NCBI RefSeq assembly: GCF_030412265.1
Contig: NZ_JAUHLN010000002.1
Location: forward strand, 124,001 to 188,000
Source of the DNA: Fictibacillus terranigra
Lineage (GTDB): Bacteria; Bacillota; Bacilli; Bacillales; Fictibacillaceae
DNA length: 64,000 nucleotides
Reading direction: 5' to 3'
Part shown: positions 9,227-17,671 of the stretch, in pieces
Layout: each line of letters begins with the position of its first letter
Position numbering within the stretch: position 1 is the stretch's first letter
Notes under the pieces: model-generated
What the model saw: only the letters and a program-made list of their open reading frames with translations
What the model was told of the DNA's origin: nothing
The model's database searches: none
Made by a program: the position numbers and the translations under genes

Positions 9227-10170
9227 CGTATTTCGATTCAAAACTAGATCACTTTTTTTAAAAGAGCTAAGGGATAACACAGAGGTGGTCTACAATGGCC
9301 AAGCAGACTGATTGTTATCCCAATAATCATTAACATCAACAAAAGGATAAAAAAATATCCATTTTTTGTGTTAAATAAATGTAAATTTACTACATAACAA
9401 TCGTTGGTTTGAACAAAAAATTTTAAAACTGGATTTATAAATACCGAAAAGCCTCGTCACAACTGGCATCGAGCGACCAAACAATTACTGTGGTTGGTAA
9501 GGCTCACGACAGTCGGGAATTTAGATGTACGACGATCAATTAGAATAACAACATTAAAAGACGAAGATAAAAGCAAAGCTCCCAATAGAGAAAGCTTTTT
9601 CAATGGGATCAACTAATTTTAAAATTATTTTCTGTTTCCCACAAATAATGGGCATGTGTGTCATCTACAAATGACCCGTCAAGCACAATCAAACAATTTG
9701 ATGGAACCAGTGTTTTGCATTGGCGGTGTTAACCGAGCTATCCAACACCAGACTGGTTATGCTTGTGACGATGTTGAATGTTCAACTTTCCCTTTAATCT
9801 GAATTTCCATTCTAATAAAGAAGGTTATTGATGATTGAAAGCGCTTCTTATAAAATTTAGGTAGACACAAATCTATAATAAAGGCGTATCCCCCAATATT
9901 CAAGAAGGGACTTTATCACCACATATCAAAAAAAATTATATTTTTACACAAGAATCTATTATATTGGCTTGTACTAAAGAATATACAAAGAAGAGAATAC
10001 CATCTTTAAGAGTTAATATCACAGTGGAATGTATGACAAAATCTGGTTGTAATAACGATTTGGATGGTATCAGAGGTACAAGAACATACAAAATCGGTAG
10101 TTAAACATAGTGGTACCAAAAAAAAACAGTAAAATGAAATTTATGGAATTAAGGAGAAAAGAGGGAAATC
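9227..10170. other. Long intergenic stretch, no supported gene
   Basis: About 940 bases without an ORF carrying a usable start. Fragments near 9660-9790 and 9885-10100 look like worn coding sequence broken by stops on both strands, but I recognise no family. This may be the remains of inserted or lost genes. Confidence 0.4.
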
Positions 10171-10305
10171 ATGAACATAGAAATTGTTTTAAGGGAACTG
10201 ATAAAGGACTTTGAGGAAAAACTTAAAAGGGAGTTACACCCAAAAGAAGTCGATTTCTTAAAAGACATTCTCTCCTATGAACGAGATGACGAAACATCCA
10301 GTTAA
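10171..10305 (+). CDS. Small ORF of unknown function (44 aa)
   Basis: ATG with GAGGGA 5 bases upstream opens a 44-aa acidic, helix-prone frame (MNIEIVLRELIKDFEEK...). Its stop overlaps the stop end of the convergent sda-like gene by three bases. I recognise no family. The good start signal and tight tail-to-tail fit argue for a real gene, but length alone gives weak support. Confidence 0.4.
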   Translation: MNIEIVLRELIKDFEEKLKRELHPKEVDFLKDILSYERDDETSS

Positions 10306-10445
10306 ATCTTTTGTAATTCCTTTTTTATATTTCTTTTTTTTAATTCTTTAGCGAGTAAGTCAATAAAATCCTGGGCTAACATTAGATTTTTTGCTTCAAT
10401 GTAAGCCTTCATTAGAGACTTGTTAGACATCTTGTCTAAAGTCAT
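10302..10445 (-). CDS. sda: Sda-like sporulation histidine kinase inhibitor
   Basis: A 47-aa protein on the minus strand. Its core MSNKSLMKAYIEAKNLML then AQDFIDLLAKELKKRNI aligns with the Bacillus Sda hairpin (LSDELLIESYFKATEMNL, then NRDFIELIENEIKRRSL, from memory). Sda binds the dimerisation domain of sporulation kinases KinA/KinB and blocks phosphorelay firing when DNA replication or integrity is disturbed. The ATG lies 10-12 bases after AAAGGA. I did not see clear DnaA boxes upstream, which control sda in B. subtilis. The gene is short enough to be missed by automatic callers. Alternative: an Sda paralog with another kinase partner. Confidence 0.8.
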   Translation of the reverse strand: MTLDKMSNKSLMKAYIEAKNLMLAQDFIDLLAKELKKRNIKKELQKI

Positions 10446-10803
10446 CTGTACCATTCCTTTCTAACCGATCAGACACTTTATGTACAATTATAATAACGTT
10501 TTTAACAAAAATTAACCCTTATTTTGTCCTATTGTTTCGACAATTTCTTTATTTTTGTTCATTTTGAACAATCACCGATTGATCGTTGTAGAAAAGCGGA
10601 TACACGACGTGGTGAAAAGCTTATGTGGGTGAGATTGCAAAAAATAGAGCACGAACAGAATGAGGAAAAATTTAACTACGTATGGTAAAAATAATGATAG
10701 TGTCCTTGTTTTCTCTCATTCAAAAGGTTATTTTTTGTTTCACGTTGTAAGAATAGTTCAATCATATTAAGATAAAGAGAGTGAGTGGAAGAGGAGGGAT
10801 GTT
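10446..10803. other. Intergenic between the sda-like gene and the next small gene
   Basis: AT-rich divergent spacer. It should hold the minus-strand sda promoter; ATTATA at 10485-10492 reads as TATAAT on that strand, but no matching -35 was found. Nothing else recognised. Confidence 0.35.
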
Positions 10804-11034
10804 ATGAACAAGTGTAACATGGATCACTCAAAAGATGATGTCAAACGTAAATACGAGGCACGGAAGGAAGAACTTCCAGAAGATATTTGTGGGTTGTTTG
10901 ATGATTTTTTAAACAGGAATAACTCACAACCCACCTTAAATGAGATGTTTCATCTTCTCAAAAAATATGATTTAGCGGATGAATTGGAAAGATTAGAACG
11001 AAATAGAAAAATGAGATCGTTACTTCTTAAATAG
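10804..11034 (+). CDS. Small hypothetical protein (76 aa)
   Basis: A charged, predicted all-helical 76-aa protein (KRKYEARKEELPEDICGLFD...LKKYDLADELERLERN). AGGAGGGATGTT places an excellent ribosome binding site before the ATG. I do not recognise a named domain. Its place among small sporulation-related genes suggests, but does not show, a sporulation or stationary-phase role. A perfect hairpin sits immediately after the stop. Confidence 0.7.
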   Translation: MNKCNMDHSKDDVKRKYEARKEELPEDICGLFDDFLNRNNSQPTLNEMFHLLKKYDLADELERLERNRKMRSLLLK

Positions 11035-11037
11035 GGA

Positions 11038-11059
11038 TGTAATAAGCCTTCTTATTACA
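11038..11059. other. Perfect hairpin directly after a stop codon
   Basis: TGTAATAAG (11038-11046), loop CCTT, CTTATTACA (11051-11059). It is a perfect 9-bp stem with no T run, so it is more likely an mRNA 3' stabiliser or a protein site than a full intrinsic terminator. Confidence 0.45.
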
Positions 11060-11914
11060 GGAGTGCTGACAATTCAATAGGCATTTTAGAACTTGTGTCG
11101 ATCTTTCGACATAAGTTCTTTTTGATGGGGAATTTTTATGATAGGAAGAATAGAAGAAACGGTCTAAATCGTTTTTCGGAATATGCCCCTTTAAATGACT
11201 ATAATTTCACGTACCTTAATTTTATCAAAAAAAAGATGAATTTTCTTTTTACTTTCTATACCCGCCCATTGTTATTAAGCGAAGGAACTGACTGCCTGCA
11301 AAAGAATGCCCTTGTGTGAGGTGAAAACGCTCACTGTGTTTCTTTTATTTTGTTTAATTCGCAATGTGAAAAGGGATGGCTGCTTGTTTGTTTTAGCTTC
11401 ATGGTCCATCGTTCAGCTTTACGGCGTTTTAGAAAAGGGACATTAACACCATTATACATTCCTGGATTTGTTTTAAATTTTAAAACAGCTAGTTCTGCAG
11501 CATCTTATCTTTCACCGAATTAGTAACATAAGATTCAACTCATTACCTAAGATTCCCTGAAAACAGGTTTGAAATAGGTATGAATGCCTGTTTCATATCT
11601 AGCTCTTAATTAAAAAACCAAAGGTCGGGAGGAATTGGACATTAACCAGAAATATTTGGTCATCTTAGATATAGTTGAATCCTCTCCAACAAATAAGAAA
11701 ATTCAACAAAACAAAGCTAGAAATTACATTGGAGTAAGGAGATGCTTAATTGCTTTTGCTTGCTGGTACAGTTACATCACAAGTTAGACGGGTATATGAA
11801 GTTAACCTCTTAGTCCTCCAAATTCGATTTATACACGGACTTAGGCGGCCATAAGGATGGACAAGAATGGGCTATGCGTTTATGTAAGCATTACTTTCCA
11901 GGAGGTGTTAAGGT
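11060..11914. other. Degenerate region with coding-like fragments
   Basis: No intact gene is supported. Two short frames look coding and then stop: about 11630-11780 (ELDINQKYLVILDIVES...) and about 11825-11935 (DLYTDLGGHKDGQEWAMR...). Neither has a start signal. They precede the two broken small-gene copies at 11915-12382 and may be part of the same decayed block, perhaps of phage or toxin-locus origin. Confidence 0.35.
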
Positions 11915-12161
11915 ATGGCAAAGTCAGTAGACGTAATAGTATCAATACCTAAAGGTTACACTGTAAGAAAGGTGAGTGATAAAATGCTGCGTCATGATAT
12001 TGAAAAATTTGAAGATAACTTTCCAGAGGTGTTTACACACTTCCAAAGGATCCTAAGAAGGCGCGCCTAAAGGTAAAAGCTTTGGCAGAGTATTGCATGA
12101 AAAAAGGGAAGAGTCCGAAGAGCTTACAGAAGAAGAACGACAGCAGTTTCTGGAGCATTAA
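11915..12161 (+). pseudogene. Small-protein family, copy 1 (two frameshifts)
   Basis: A good ribosome binding site (CCAGGAGGTG) precedes an ATG that opens MAKSVDVIVSIPKGYTV... Reading the three frames in turn gives one continuous protein: HDIEKFEDNFPEVF, then LPKDPKKARLKVKALAEYC, then ESEELTEEERQQFLEH. The frame shifts once near 12035 and again near 12110, in an A-rich run. The restored protein would be about 82 aa and closely parallels the next copy. No function is known to me. Confidence 0.5.
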
Positions 12162-12162
12162 T

Positions 12163-12382
12163 ATGGACCAACGAAAGAAAGATCTCCTAAAAGAGATCGA
12201 GACTTTTGAAGCTGTTTTTCCAGATGGAGTTTATGCGGTTCCTCCTAAACAAGGTCAGCCAAGAATTAAGGTGCGAAATGTTTAAATACTGCAGGCAGAA
12301 CGGTAAGGAATCTGAAGAGCTAACTGAGAAAGGGAACAATTCTATGATTATGAGAAGCAGCAGGGAAACCTGCCGCTTTTAA
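12163..12382 (+). pseudogene. Small-protein family, copy 2 (frameshifted)
   Basis: Starts 2 bases after copy 1 with MDQRKKDLLKEIETFEAVFPDGVY. It is open to 12285 and continues in another frame with KYCRQNGKESEELTEKGNNS. The blocks FE-x-FP, xKYC-x4-GK and ESEELTE are shared with copy 1, so this is a tandem duplicate. The single break near 12275 suggests decay or a sequencing slip. Confidence 0.5.
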
Positions 12383-12715
12383 TACTTCAAAAAAACTTAG
12401 GTATTGGCGTTTGATCCAAAAACTTGGAAACTTATTTACCTAAGGTTTTGTTAATAAATAAGCAGCTCCTTTTGTAAAATAGGGCTGCTTATTGCTATGT
12501 AGTATGTTGTTAATTTATTGGTGCGGAGCGTTCATGACCCCTCTGTTATAAATTCTTCTGCGTTTTACATTTCTTAATGTATGGTTATTTTTTCTTCTTC
12601 AAATCCCAGGGGTAAATAGCTGAAGATTGGCACTCCCAGTCTTAGAAAACATGGTGATGCCATCCCGGCTCCAATAACAAACAATACAATACAATTTTCT
12701 ACTTTATATTGAACA
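12383..12715. other. Intergenic with a weak terminator-like hairpin
   Basis: AAGCAGC-TCCT (12460-12470) pairs with AGGGCTGCTT (12481-12490) after a 10-base loop. It could end transcription of the decayed small genes. Nothing else recognised. Confidence 0.4.
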
Positions 12716-12747
12716 ATGAGTAAAAGGCAACGTATAAGCAATACTAT
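12716..12747 (+). promoter_or_regulatory. Candidate sigma-G (forespore) promoter
   Basis: TGAGTA (12717-12722) and ATACTA (12741-12746) lie 18 bases apart and 34 bases before a small gene. This resembles the sigma-G pattern TGAATA-N17/18-CATACTA. It is a pattern match only. Confidence 0.4.
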
Positions 12748-12779
12748 GAAGGAAGTTTTTGAATAAAGGAGGGAATGTA

Positions 12780-12950
12780 ATGACAAGTCGCAATGGCAGC
12801 AAAGGAAGCCAAAATCAAGGTTCACCACAAGCACAAAACAATCTAGAATTTAGCAGTGAGTTTGTGAGTGGGGATGATAATAAAGGAAAAGAATATCGTT
12901 CTAAAAAGGGTAGTAAATCAAAGAGTGATCCAAAGGAAAGCGGAGCATAA
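12780..12950 (+). CDS. Small hydrophilic protein, possibly a gamma-type or minor spore protein
   Basis: A 56-aa, Gly/Ser/Lys/Gln-rich protein with no hydrophobic core. ATG at 12780 follows AAAGGAGGGAATGT, the strongest kind of Bacillus ribosome binding site. The run NNLEFSSEF is reminiscent of the FGTEFASETN repeat of gamma-type SASPs, and a sigma-G-like promoter lies upstream. Together with the spore-gene neighbourhood this suggests a minor small acid-soluble spore protein. No firm homology can be shown by eye. It ends directly at a strong terminator. Confidence 0.6.
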   Translation: MTSRNGSKGSQNQGSPQAQNNLEFSSEFVSGDDNKGKEYRSKKGSKSKSDPKESGA

Positions 12951-12983
12951 AAAATCGTGAGGTAAACGCCTCACGATTTTTAA
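12950..12983 (+). terminator. Strong Rho-independent terminator
   Basis: AAAAATCGTGAGG (12950-12962), loop TAAACG, CCTCACGATTTTT (12969-12981). It is a perfect 13-bp stem starting at the stop codon of the small spore-protein candidate. Confidence 0.9.
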
Positions 12984-13512
12984 CATCATCGTCTTTGCGA
13001 TTGGCGGGTGCGCAGCAGATGAAACACCTGCAGAATTCATGAGTATTCAGCGTGATTCTAAAAAGAGTGATGAAGTTCGCTATAAAAGGGGATTAAGAAA
13101 AAAAGCCCAAGTTTGCCTGCTGGAATGTAAAGCTGAAGATCCAGCCTTTTCTGGTGGTGCTGGAGGTAAGCCAATACGAGGCGGAATAATTTAACTGATT
13201 TCGCAGTTTATTGTCATAAGTTTGTGACTTATGCAAAAAGGCCAATGTGGTGTGAAATCTGCATACAGCTTTGAAAAACGCCCGTTAGTAACGCGTTTTT
13301 TAATCATACACACAAACTAAAATTGAAGGTTATTGTGACAATAGCATTCAGGCATCCAAATCAGGTGGCCTGTTTATTTTTTTGTATAAAAAGGTTTGAT
13401 TACAAAGGAGAATGGGAATATTTTTATAGTTAATTTAAAAACTCTTCAAAAATAAAGGAAATTTAAAATAGGAAAAGAGATAATTTTTTTACCACTGGAA
13501 GGAGAACAGCAA
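12984..13512. other. Intergenic with a coding-like remnant and a weak terminator
   Basis: A frame from about 12985 to 13194 looks coding (GCAADETPAEF...GGAGGKPIRGGII) and includes an ATG at 13039, but it has no ribosome binding site and opens just after a terminator, so it is probably a gene remnant. A partly paired hairpin at 13350-13373 followed by TTTATTTTTTT could be its terminator. The rsbR promoter must lie in 13375-13490. Confidence 0.4.
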
Positions 13513-14355
13513 ATGGACAGAGTACAGCAAAGAGAAATTATTGAGTTTATCATCAGTCGGAGAGAAGAGTTTCAAAATAAGCTGTTATCCGAAGCTGTAG
13601 AAGTCGCGCCTAAAATAAATGATATTTTACAATCAGGGAATATTGATCTTTTGAAAAACGCTGAGAAGATGGTAACGTATGTGGTGGAAAGGAAAGAGAA
13701 CGAACTCATTTCCTTTGCCAAGCAAGAAGGGATAGCCTGGGCAGAGCATTCTTTAACTCTTACTCTTAAGCTGGAGTGGGTACATGCGATTAGAAGGACG
13801 GTCTGGCACTACCTGTTTAAATACGATCAACTGAATACCCATGTAGTCAGTATTTCAGACTACAGAGCAATGATTTATGAGATGGAGACGCAGATCAATG
13901 ACGGCATCGATAATTTTCTTAATAGCTTTTTCATTAGTTATTCATCTTATAAAGATGAATTAATCAGCTCTCAGCGAAAAATAGTTGAGCATTTATCCGC
14001 GCCAATTATACCGATCAGTCCTCATATAGCCGTCCTTCCTTTAATCGGTTTAATTGATGTGTACCGTATGGATACCATTGAGGAAAAAATATTGATGGAT
14101 ATTTCAAATTTAAAAATCCGAACGTTAATCATGGATCTATCAGGCATTACAGATATGGATATTGAGGTAATACACCAGTTTCAAAGAGTGATGAGCGGGG
14201 TTTCCTTGATGGGATGTGAAGCGGTCATTACCGGTCTGCGTGCAGAACTTGTCAGGAAAATGATTAATTTGGATATTTCGTTTGATGAGTATGCATCAAC
14301 TAAAGGTACGCTTCAGCAAACATTAGCCGATTATTTAGATGCAAATCTGATTTAA
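13513..14355 (+). CDS. RsbR-family stressosome protein with atypical STAS domain
   Basis: A 280-aa protein. The N-terminal half (about 1-150) is the helical, globin-like RsbR sensor domain; the C-terminal half (about 165-275) is a STAS domain (IAVLPLIGLIDVYRM..., LIMDLSGITDMDIEV). In B. subtilis RsbR paralogs scaffold the stressosome that releases RsbT to activate sigma-B. The two Thr residues phosphorylated by RsbT lie in the contexts VDT and AQT of canonical proteins (from memory); here they read MDI and VRK, so neither phosphoacceptor is present. This protein may be a constitutive, non-phosphorylatable stressosome member. AAGGAG precedes the ATG. It is not beside rsbS or rsbT. Confidence 0.88.
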   Translation: MDRVQQREIIEFIISRREEFQNKLLSEAVEVAPKINDILQSGNIDLLKNAEKMVTYVVERKENELISFAKQEGIAWAEHSLTLTLKLEWVHAIRRTVWHYLFKYDQLNTHVVSISDYRAMIYEMETQINDGIDNFLNSFFISYSSYKDELISSQRKIVEHLSAPIIPISPHIAVLPLIGLIDVYRMDTIEEKILMDISNLKIRTLIMDLSGITDMDIEVIHQFQRVMSGVSLMGCEAVITGLRAELVRKMINLDISFDEYASTKGTLQQTLADYLDANLI

Positions 14356-14359
14356 TACA

Positions 14360-14384
14360 GGAATGGTCAACACATTCCGTTTTT
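14360..14384 (+). terminator. Short terminator after the rsbR paralog
   Basis: GGAATG (14360-14365) pairs with CATTCC (14373-14378), followed by a run of T. The stem is only 6 bp. Confidence 0.45.
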
Positions 14385-14532
14385 ACTTTCTTTTTTGAGG
14401 GAAAGGAATACTCCTCAAAACTTATTGAACTAATAAATGGGTTTAAGAAAAAGCGATTTTTTCCGTCAAGTCAGGAAAAAAATTTTACTTTAATAAAAAA
14501 TTTAGGTTTAATTTTGATAATCAACAAAGGCG

Positions 14533-14556
14533 GAGCATCCAAATTGGGTGCTCTTT
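14533..14556 (+). terminator. Terminator-like hairpin
   Basis: GAGCATCC (14533-14540) and GGGTGCTC (14546-14553) pair, followed by TTTATG. It lies 60 bases before the next small gene. Confidence 0.4.
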
Positions 14557-14614
14557 ATGATAAAGGAATATCCTGGCTTCTTGTCCAATTATTAAAGCGG
14601 AAGGAGGTTATAAA

Positions 14615-14824
14615 ATGGATTACAGTCCTTTGTTGAATAGATTAAAAAACGCCAGTCAAAACGGTGAAACATTTACAATTTTTATAAATACAATTAGTGA
14701 TAAAGAAGATGATCAAGTAATGAGGACAGCGAAGAATCTCCAAAGTGAATTGTTTATACATTTAAGAGTTTGTGAAAAACAAAAAGATGGCGTGTTGCTC
14801 TCAGGAATGATTGAGCAGCTATAA
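14615..14824 (+). CDS. Small hypothetical protein (69 aa)
   Basis: A 69-aa protein (MDYSPLLNRLKNASQNGETFTIFINTISDKED...) with AAGGAGG 9 bases before its ATG. It looks like a small alpha/beta protein without cysteines other than one. No family recognised. A hairpin CATCC/GGGTG with a run of seven T follows the stop (14833-14857) and probably terminates transcription. Confidence 0.65.
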   Translation: MDYSPLLNRLKNASQNGETFTIFINTISDKEDDQVMRTAKNLQSELFIHLRVCEKQKDGVLLSGMIEQL

Positions 14825-15016
14825 ATTTTTTAGGCATCCTTTAGAGGGTGTTTTTTTGTTGCTGCTTATAGAGAAGACTTTGAGGCCATACCAGGCACTT
14901 AATGATCGGGGTGGTCGAATCAATTTGTATCCATTAATAGAAATCTCGAATTGTTGGTGTTTATGCCAAATCATTCAGGGTAAACACTATAAAAACAATA
15001 GAGCGGAGAATGAGAT

Positions 15017-15247
15017 ATGATAAGAAAACCAGAGGAATATAGACATGAACTCATTGCAGGTAATAAGAAGATTTTTTCAGGAACTGGTGAACAACTTTTG
15101 TTATTGCTATCTAATAATAAACCCATTATATCAATCGGTGACACAATTAAACTGCACGGAAATAAATTTTTTGTAAGGCGAGGTATGTTTATAAATAAAA
15201 AAAATCAAAAAAATCTTATTAGGTATTATTTAGAAACAGCCTTATAA
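15017..15247 (+). CDS. Small hypothetical protein (76 aa)
   Basis: A basic 76-aa protein (MIRKPEEYRHELIAGNKKIF...). The pattern of short strands with GDTIKLHGNKFFVRRG suggests a small beta-rich fold. A modest ribosome binding site (CGGAGA) precedes it. No family recognised. Confidence 0.5.
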   Translation: MIRKPEEYRHELIAGNKKIFSGTGEQLLLLLSNNKPIISIGDTIKLHGNKFFVRRGMFINKKNQKNLIRYYLETAL

Positions 15248-15380
15248 AAATGGATGAATAAATAACGGGTCACCATAGAGTAATCTTTTTCGTAGCTATA
15301 TCCCATATTAAAATTAAAAACCTTTTGTTAAGGCATGCAAAAGAAGCCTTTTAAACAGGTATTTTTAACATAATGAAAAT

Positions 15381-15653
15381 CTATCGTTTTTTTCTTGGAT
15401 CTACCCTTAATTTTATTGCAGTTTTTTCTTGATTATCGATTAAAATAGGTATAAAACCAGGAACAAAGACCAAATCAAGACCAGCGGGAGCTACGAATCC
15501 TCTTGCAATCGCAATGGCTTTAATCGCTTGATTTAATGCACCGGCTCCCAACACTTGAATTTCTACAGTACCTGTCTCCCTAACAACGCCTGCTATTGCG
15601 CCCGCAACTGAACTCGGCTTTGATTTTGATGATACTTTTAATAGATTATCCAT
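15381..15653 (-). CDS. spoVS: Stage V sporulation protein S (SpoVS family)
   Basis: A 90-aa protein matching SpoVS over nearly its whole length: LKVSSKSKPSSVAGAIAG, GAGALNQAIKAIAIARGFV and the ending TAIKLRVDPR. SpoVS is a small ssDNA/RNA-binding-like (Alba-type) protein; in B. subtilis its loss affects septation and lets sporulation pass stage V. The segment VFVPGFIPILIDNQE differs from the canonical sequence, so this may be a second SpoVS paralog of the genome. AGGGGGA lies 10 bases before the ATG. Confidence 0.92.
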   Translation of the reverse strand: MDNLLKVSSKSKPSSVAGAIAGVVRETGTVEIQVLGAGALNQAIKAIAIARGFVAPAGLDLVFVPGFIPILIDNQEKTAIKLRVDPRKKR

Positions 15654-16006
15654 ATAGCTGGGTCCCCCTGTTATTTGATCGCATTGATTTCATTACTAGA
15701 AGGAATATATATTCATATCTAAATCAAACAGAAACTATTAAAGCGTAATACTCATGGAATGTAAGGTCATTAAAGGGCTAATTGATTTAAAAACCTTTCG
15801 CGATTTCTGTGAACAGCTGAATCTAGTTTCTTTCATTATACATCTTGTTTCTATAGAAACTATCTTTTTCGATTTGTTCTGTATATTAATAGTACTGGAA
15901 TGACTTTGAACTCATCATAAAGATGATCATTTACTGTTCTTCCTTCTTTCATGTTTAATCTTTGTATCAAAGGCAAGAATAGTGCTAAAGACAAGGAGTG
16001 AATCCA
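15654..16006. other. Intergenic, divergent promoters expected
   Basis: About 350 bases between spoVS (minus) and a small plus-strand gene. No clear promoter, operator or repeat was found by eye. Confidence 0.35.
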
Positions 16007-16180
16007 TTGGAACCTAATTTATCAGCAAAAGAAGTGATCATGCAGATTCAGGAGCTTGAAAACAGGGGAAATTCATTAAGCAAAAAACAAGTGAAACAAA
16101 CTCATCCTGAGCTCATGCGTAGCGCTTTATATTACTATCCGAGTTGGCAACATGCACTTGATGTAAGTAGCATAAGTTGA
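16007..16180 (+). CDS. Single homing-endonuclease-associated-repeat-like protein (57 aa)
   Basis: A TTG start at 16007 is chosen because ACAAGGAG is 8 bases upstream; the GTG at 15998 overlaps that site. The 57-aa product has the pattern of HEAR-type DNA-binding repeats: VIMQIQELENRGNSLS, then KKQVKQTHPELMRSALYYY and PSWQHALDVSSI, comparable to I-x-LxxxGxxLxxxxVxxxxPxLxxxAxxxFxSWxxAL. Such repeats occur in tandem in Bacillus proteins or beside HNH nucleases; here a single unit stands alone. DNA binding is inferred. A perfect hairpin follows the stop. Confidence 0.55.
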   Translation: MEPNLSAKEVIMQIQELENRGNSLSKKQVKQTHPELMRSALYYYPSWQHALDVSSIS

Positions 16181-16210
16181 CGAGAGCCCTGTCCAACGAC
16201 AGGGCTCTCG
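16181..16210. other. Perfect 13-bp GC-rich hairpin without T run
   Basis: CGAGAGCCCTGTC (16181-16193), loop CAAC, GACAGGGCTCTCG (16198-16210). It begins at the stop codon of the HEAR-like gene. There is no following T run, so it is either a weak terminator, an mRNA-stabilising end or a remnant of a mobile element. Confidence 0.6.
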
Positions 16211-16562
16211 GCCGGATAAGGTGCTACGAACAAACCACCTCCACTCCAATTCATATAAATAATTCAAAAGGACTTTATTTAATGCCCTGTAATCCATCTT
16301 AGAAATTATGGTGTTGTTGCTATTTAGCAGTAGCATGATACTTTTGAGTAACCTTTTTGACTGTTAATAATTAGGACAAACTGAAGTGAATCATATGCTA
16401 ACCGTCTGGAAAAGTACACGCATTTATGATGAGCTTAATAAACACTATCTAGAGCTTCATTGTTTAATTTTTGGCTATGTTAAATTACAATGTTGATATT
16501 TGATAAATTCGAACGTTTGTTCTATAACTAAGGTAACACTATCGTTCGGAGATGATTTTCCT
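16211..16562. other. Intergenic upstream of a broken transposase
   Basis: Expected to contain the left end of the insertion sequence. I could not match an inverted repeat here to one downstream of 17506. Confidence 0.35.
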
Positions 16563-17506
16563 ATGGACCTAAAGGATTTGAAAAAGCGTGCTGATGTTTT
16601 AGACAACAGCGGCAAGCTGGAACTCTTCCACTTTTTGCAATCTCGTATCACGGGAATGACTACTCCTATACGTGCGATCGATGAAATCCAGGAGCTAAAA
16701 GCATAAAGCTGGTCTTGTCTGCCCACATTGCGATAGCCTCTCGGTTGTGCAATTTGGAAAATACGTGATTAAAACCCGTACTGGGGAGGTTAGACGGCAA
16801 CGTTATCGCTGTAAATCCTGCCGTCAAACGTTTAACGATCTCACGAATACTCCACTTCAATGCACCAGAAGACCTCACCTTTGGGTTCGATTCATTGAAT
16901 TTATGATTGAGTGTTTTTCGCTGAGGAAATGTGCCGAGTTGTTGCATGATGAGGTAACTCATGTAACCCCTATTATTGGCGGTATAAAATTCTTTCTACT
17001 CTGAAACAAATTTCAACGGAATCATTCCAAGGTATCATCGAGATGGATGAGACCTATTTCCTCTACTCTGAAAAGGGGAAAAGAAACATCTCTGAACGCA
17101 AGTCCCGTAAACGCGGCGGCAAAGCTAAATATCGGGGCATCAGCAACGACCAAATATGTGTATTGGTCGCCCGTGATCGTCAGAAGATGACTTTCTCCGG
17201 CGTTCTTGGACGTGGGCGTATTCGGACTACGAAATTGGATGAGGCTATGGCGGTCATTTATCAGAGTCGAATGTACTTTGTACCGATTCATGGCGTGCAT
17301 TCAGTTCCTACGCCAATTCGAAAGGTTTAACCCATTACCGCTTCAAGTCCGACTGGAAACAGCGTGTGAAAGGGGTTTACCACACTCAGAATGTAAACAG
17401 CTACCATAGCCGTTTGAAGCGTTGGATTGACCGCTTTAATGGCGTTGCAACAAAATATTTGCAACATTATTTGGCTTGGTTTCGTTACTTAGATAGCAAG
17501 GAATAG
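16563..17506 (+). pseudogene. IS1595 (ISXO2)-family transposase, multiply frameshifted
   Basis: One transposase can be read across shifting frames. The N-terminal part (MDLKDLKKRADVLDNSGKLELFHFL) ends at 16706. The zinc ribbon then continues in the next frame with CPHCDS...RYRCKSCRQTFNDLTNTPL, and the catalytic part with IIEMDETYFLYSEKGKRN. A third shift gives VLCTDSWRAFSSYANSKG, then HTQNVNSYHSRLKRWIDR and a stop at 17504. The zinc ribbon, the DET aspartate, the second D (CTD) and the N of NVNSYH fit the family's DDN catalytic set. At least three frameshifts (near 16703, 16965 and 17265) make it inactive. No flanking inverted repeats were identified. Confidence 0.85.
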
Positions 17507-17671
17507 GAGAATACTGCGTCGAATAAGAAAAATATGTTAATCACTTCTTGCCTGTTCACTGTAACAGAGACAAATACTAATCTTCGAAGGTCAGCTTTGA
17601 AAGAATACTTCAATATAACTGTCTAAATTAATCTGTGGTTTGAAAAAAATTTTACTTGAATGAGGTGTAAT

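Noticed and set aside
11095-11319. 74-codon ORF downstream of the small hypothetical gene
   Set aside because: No ribosome binding site, unusual composition and no family resemblance.
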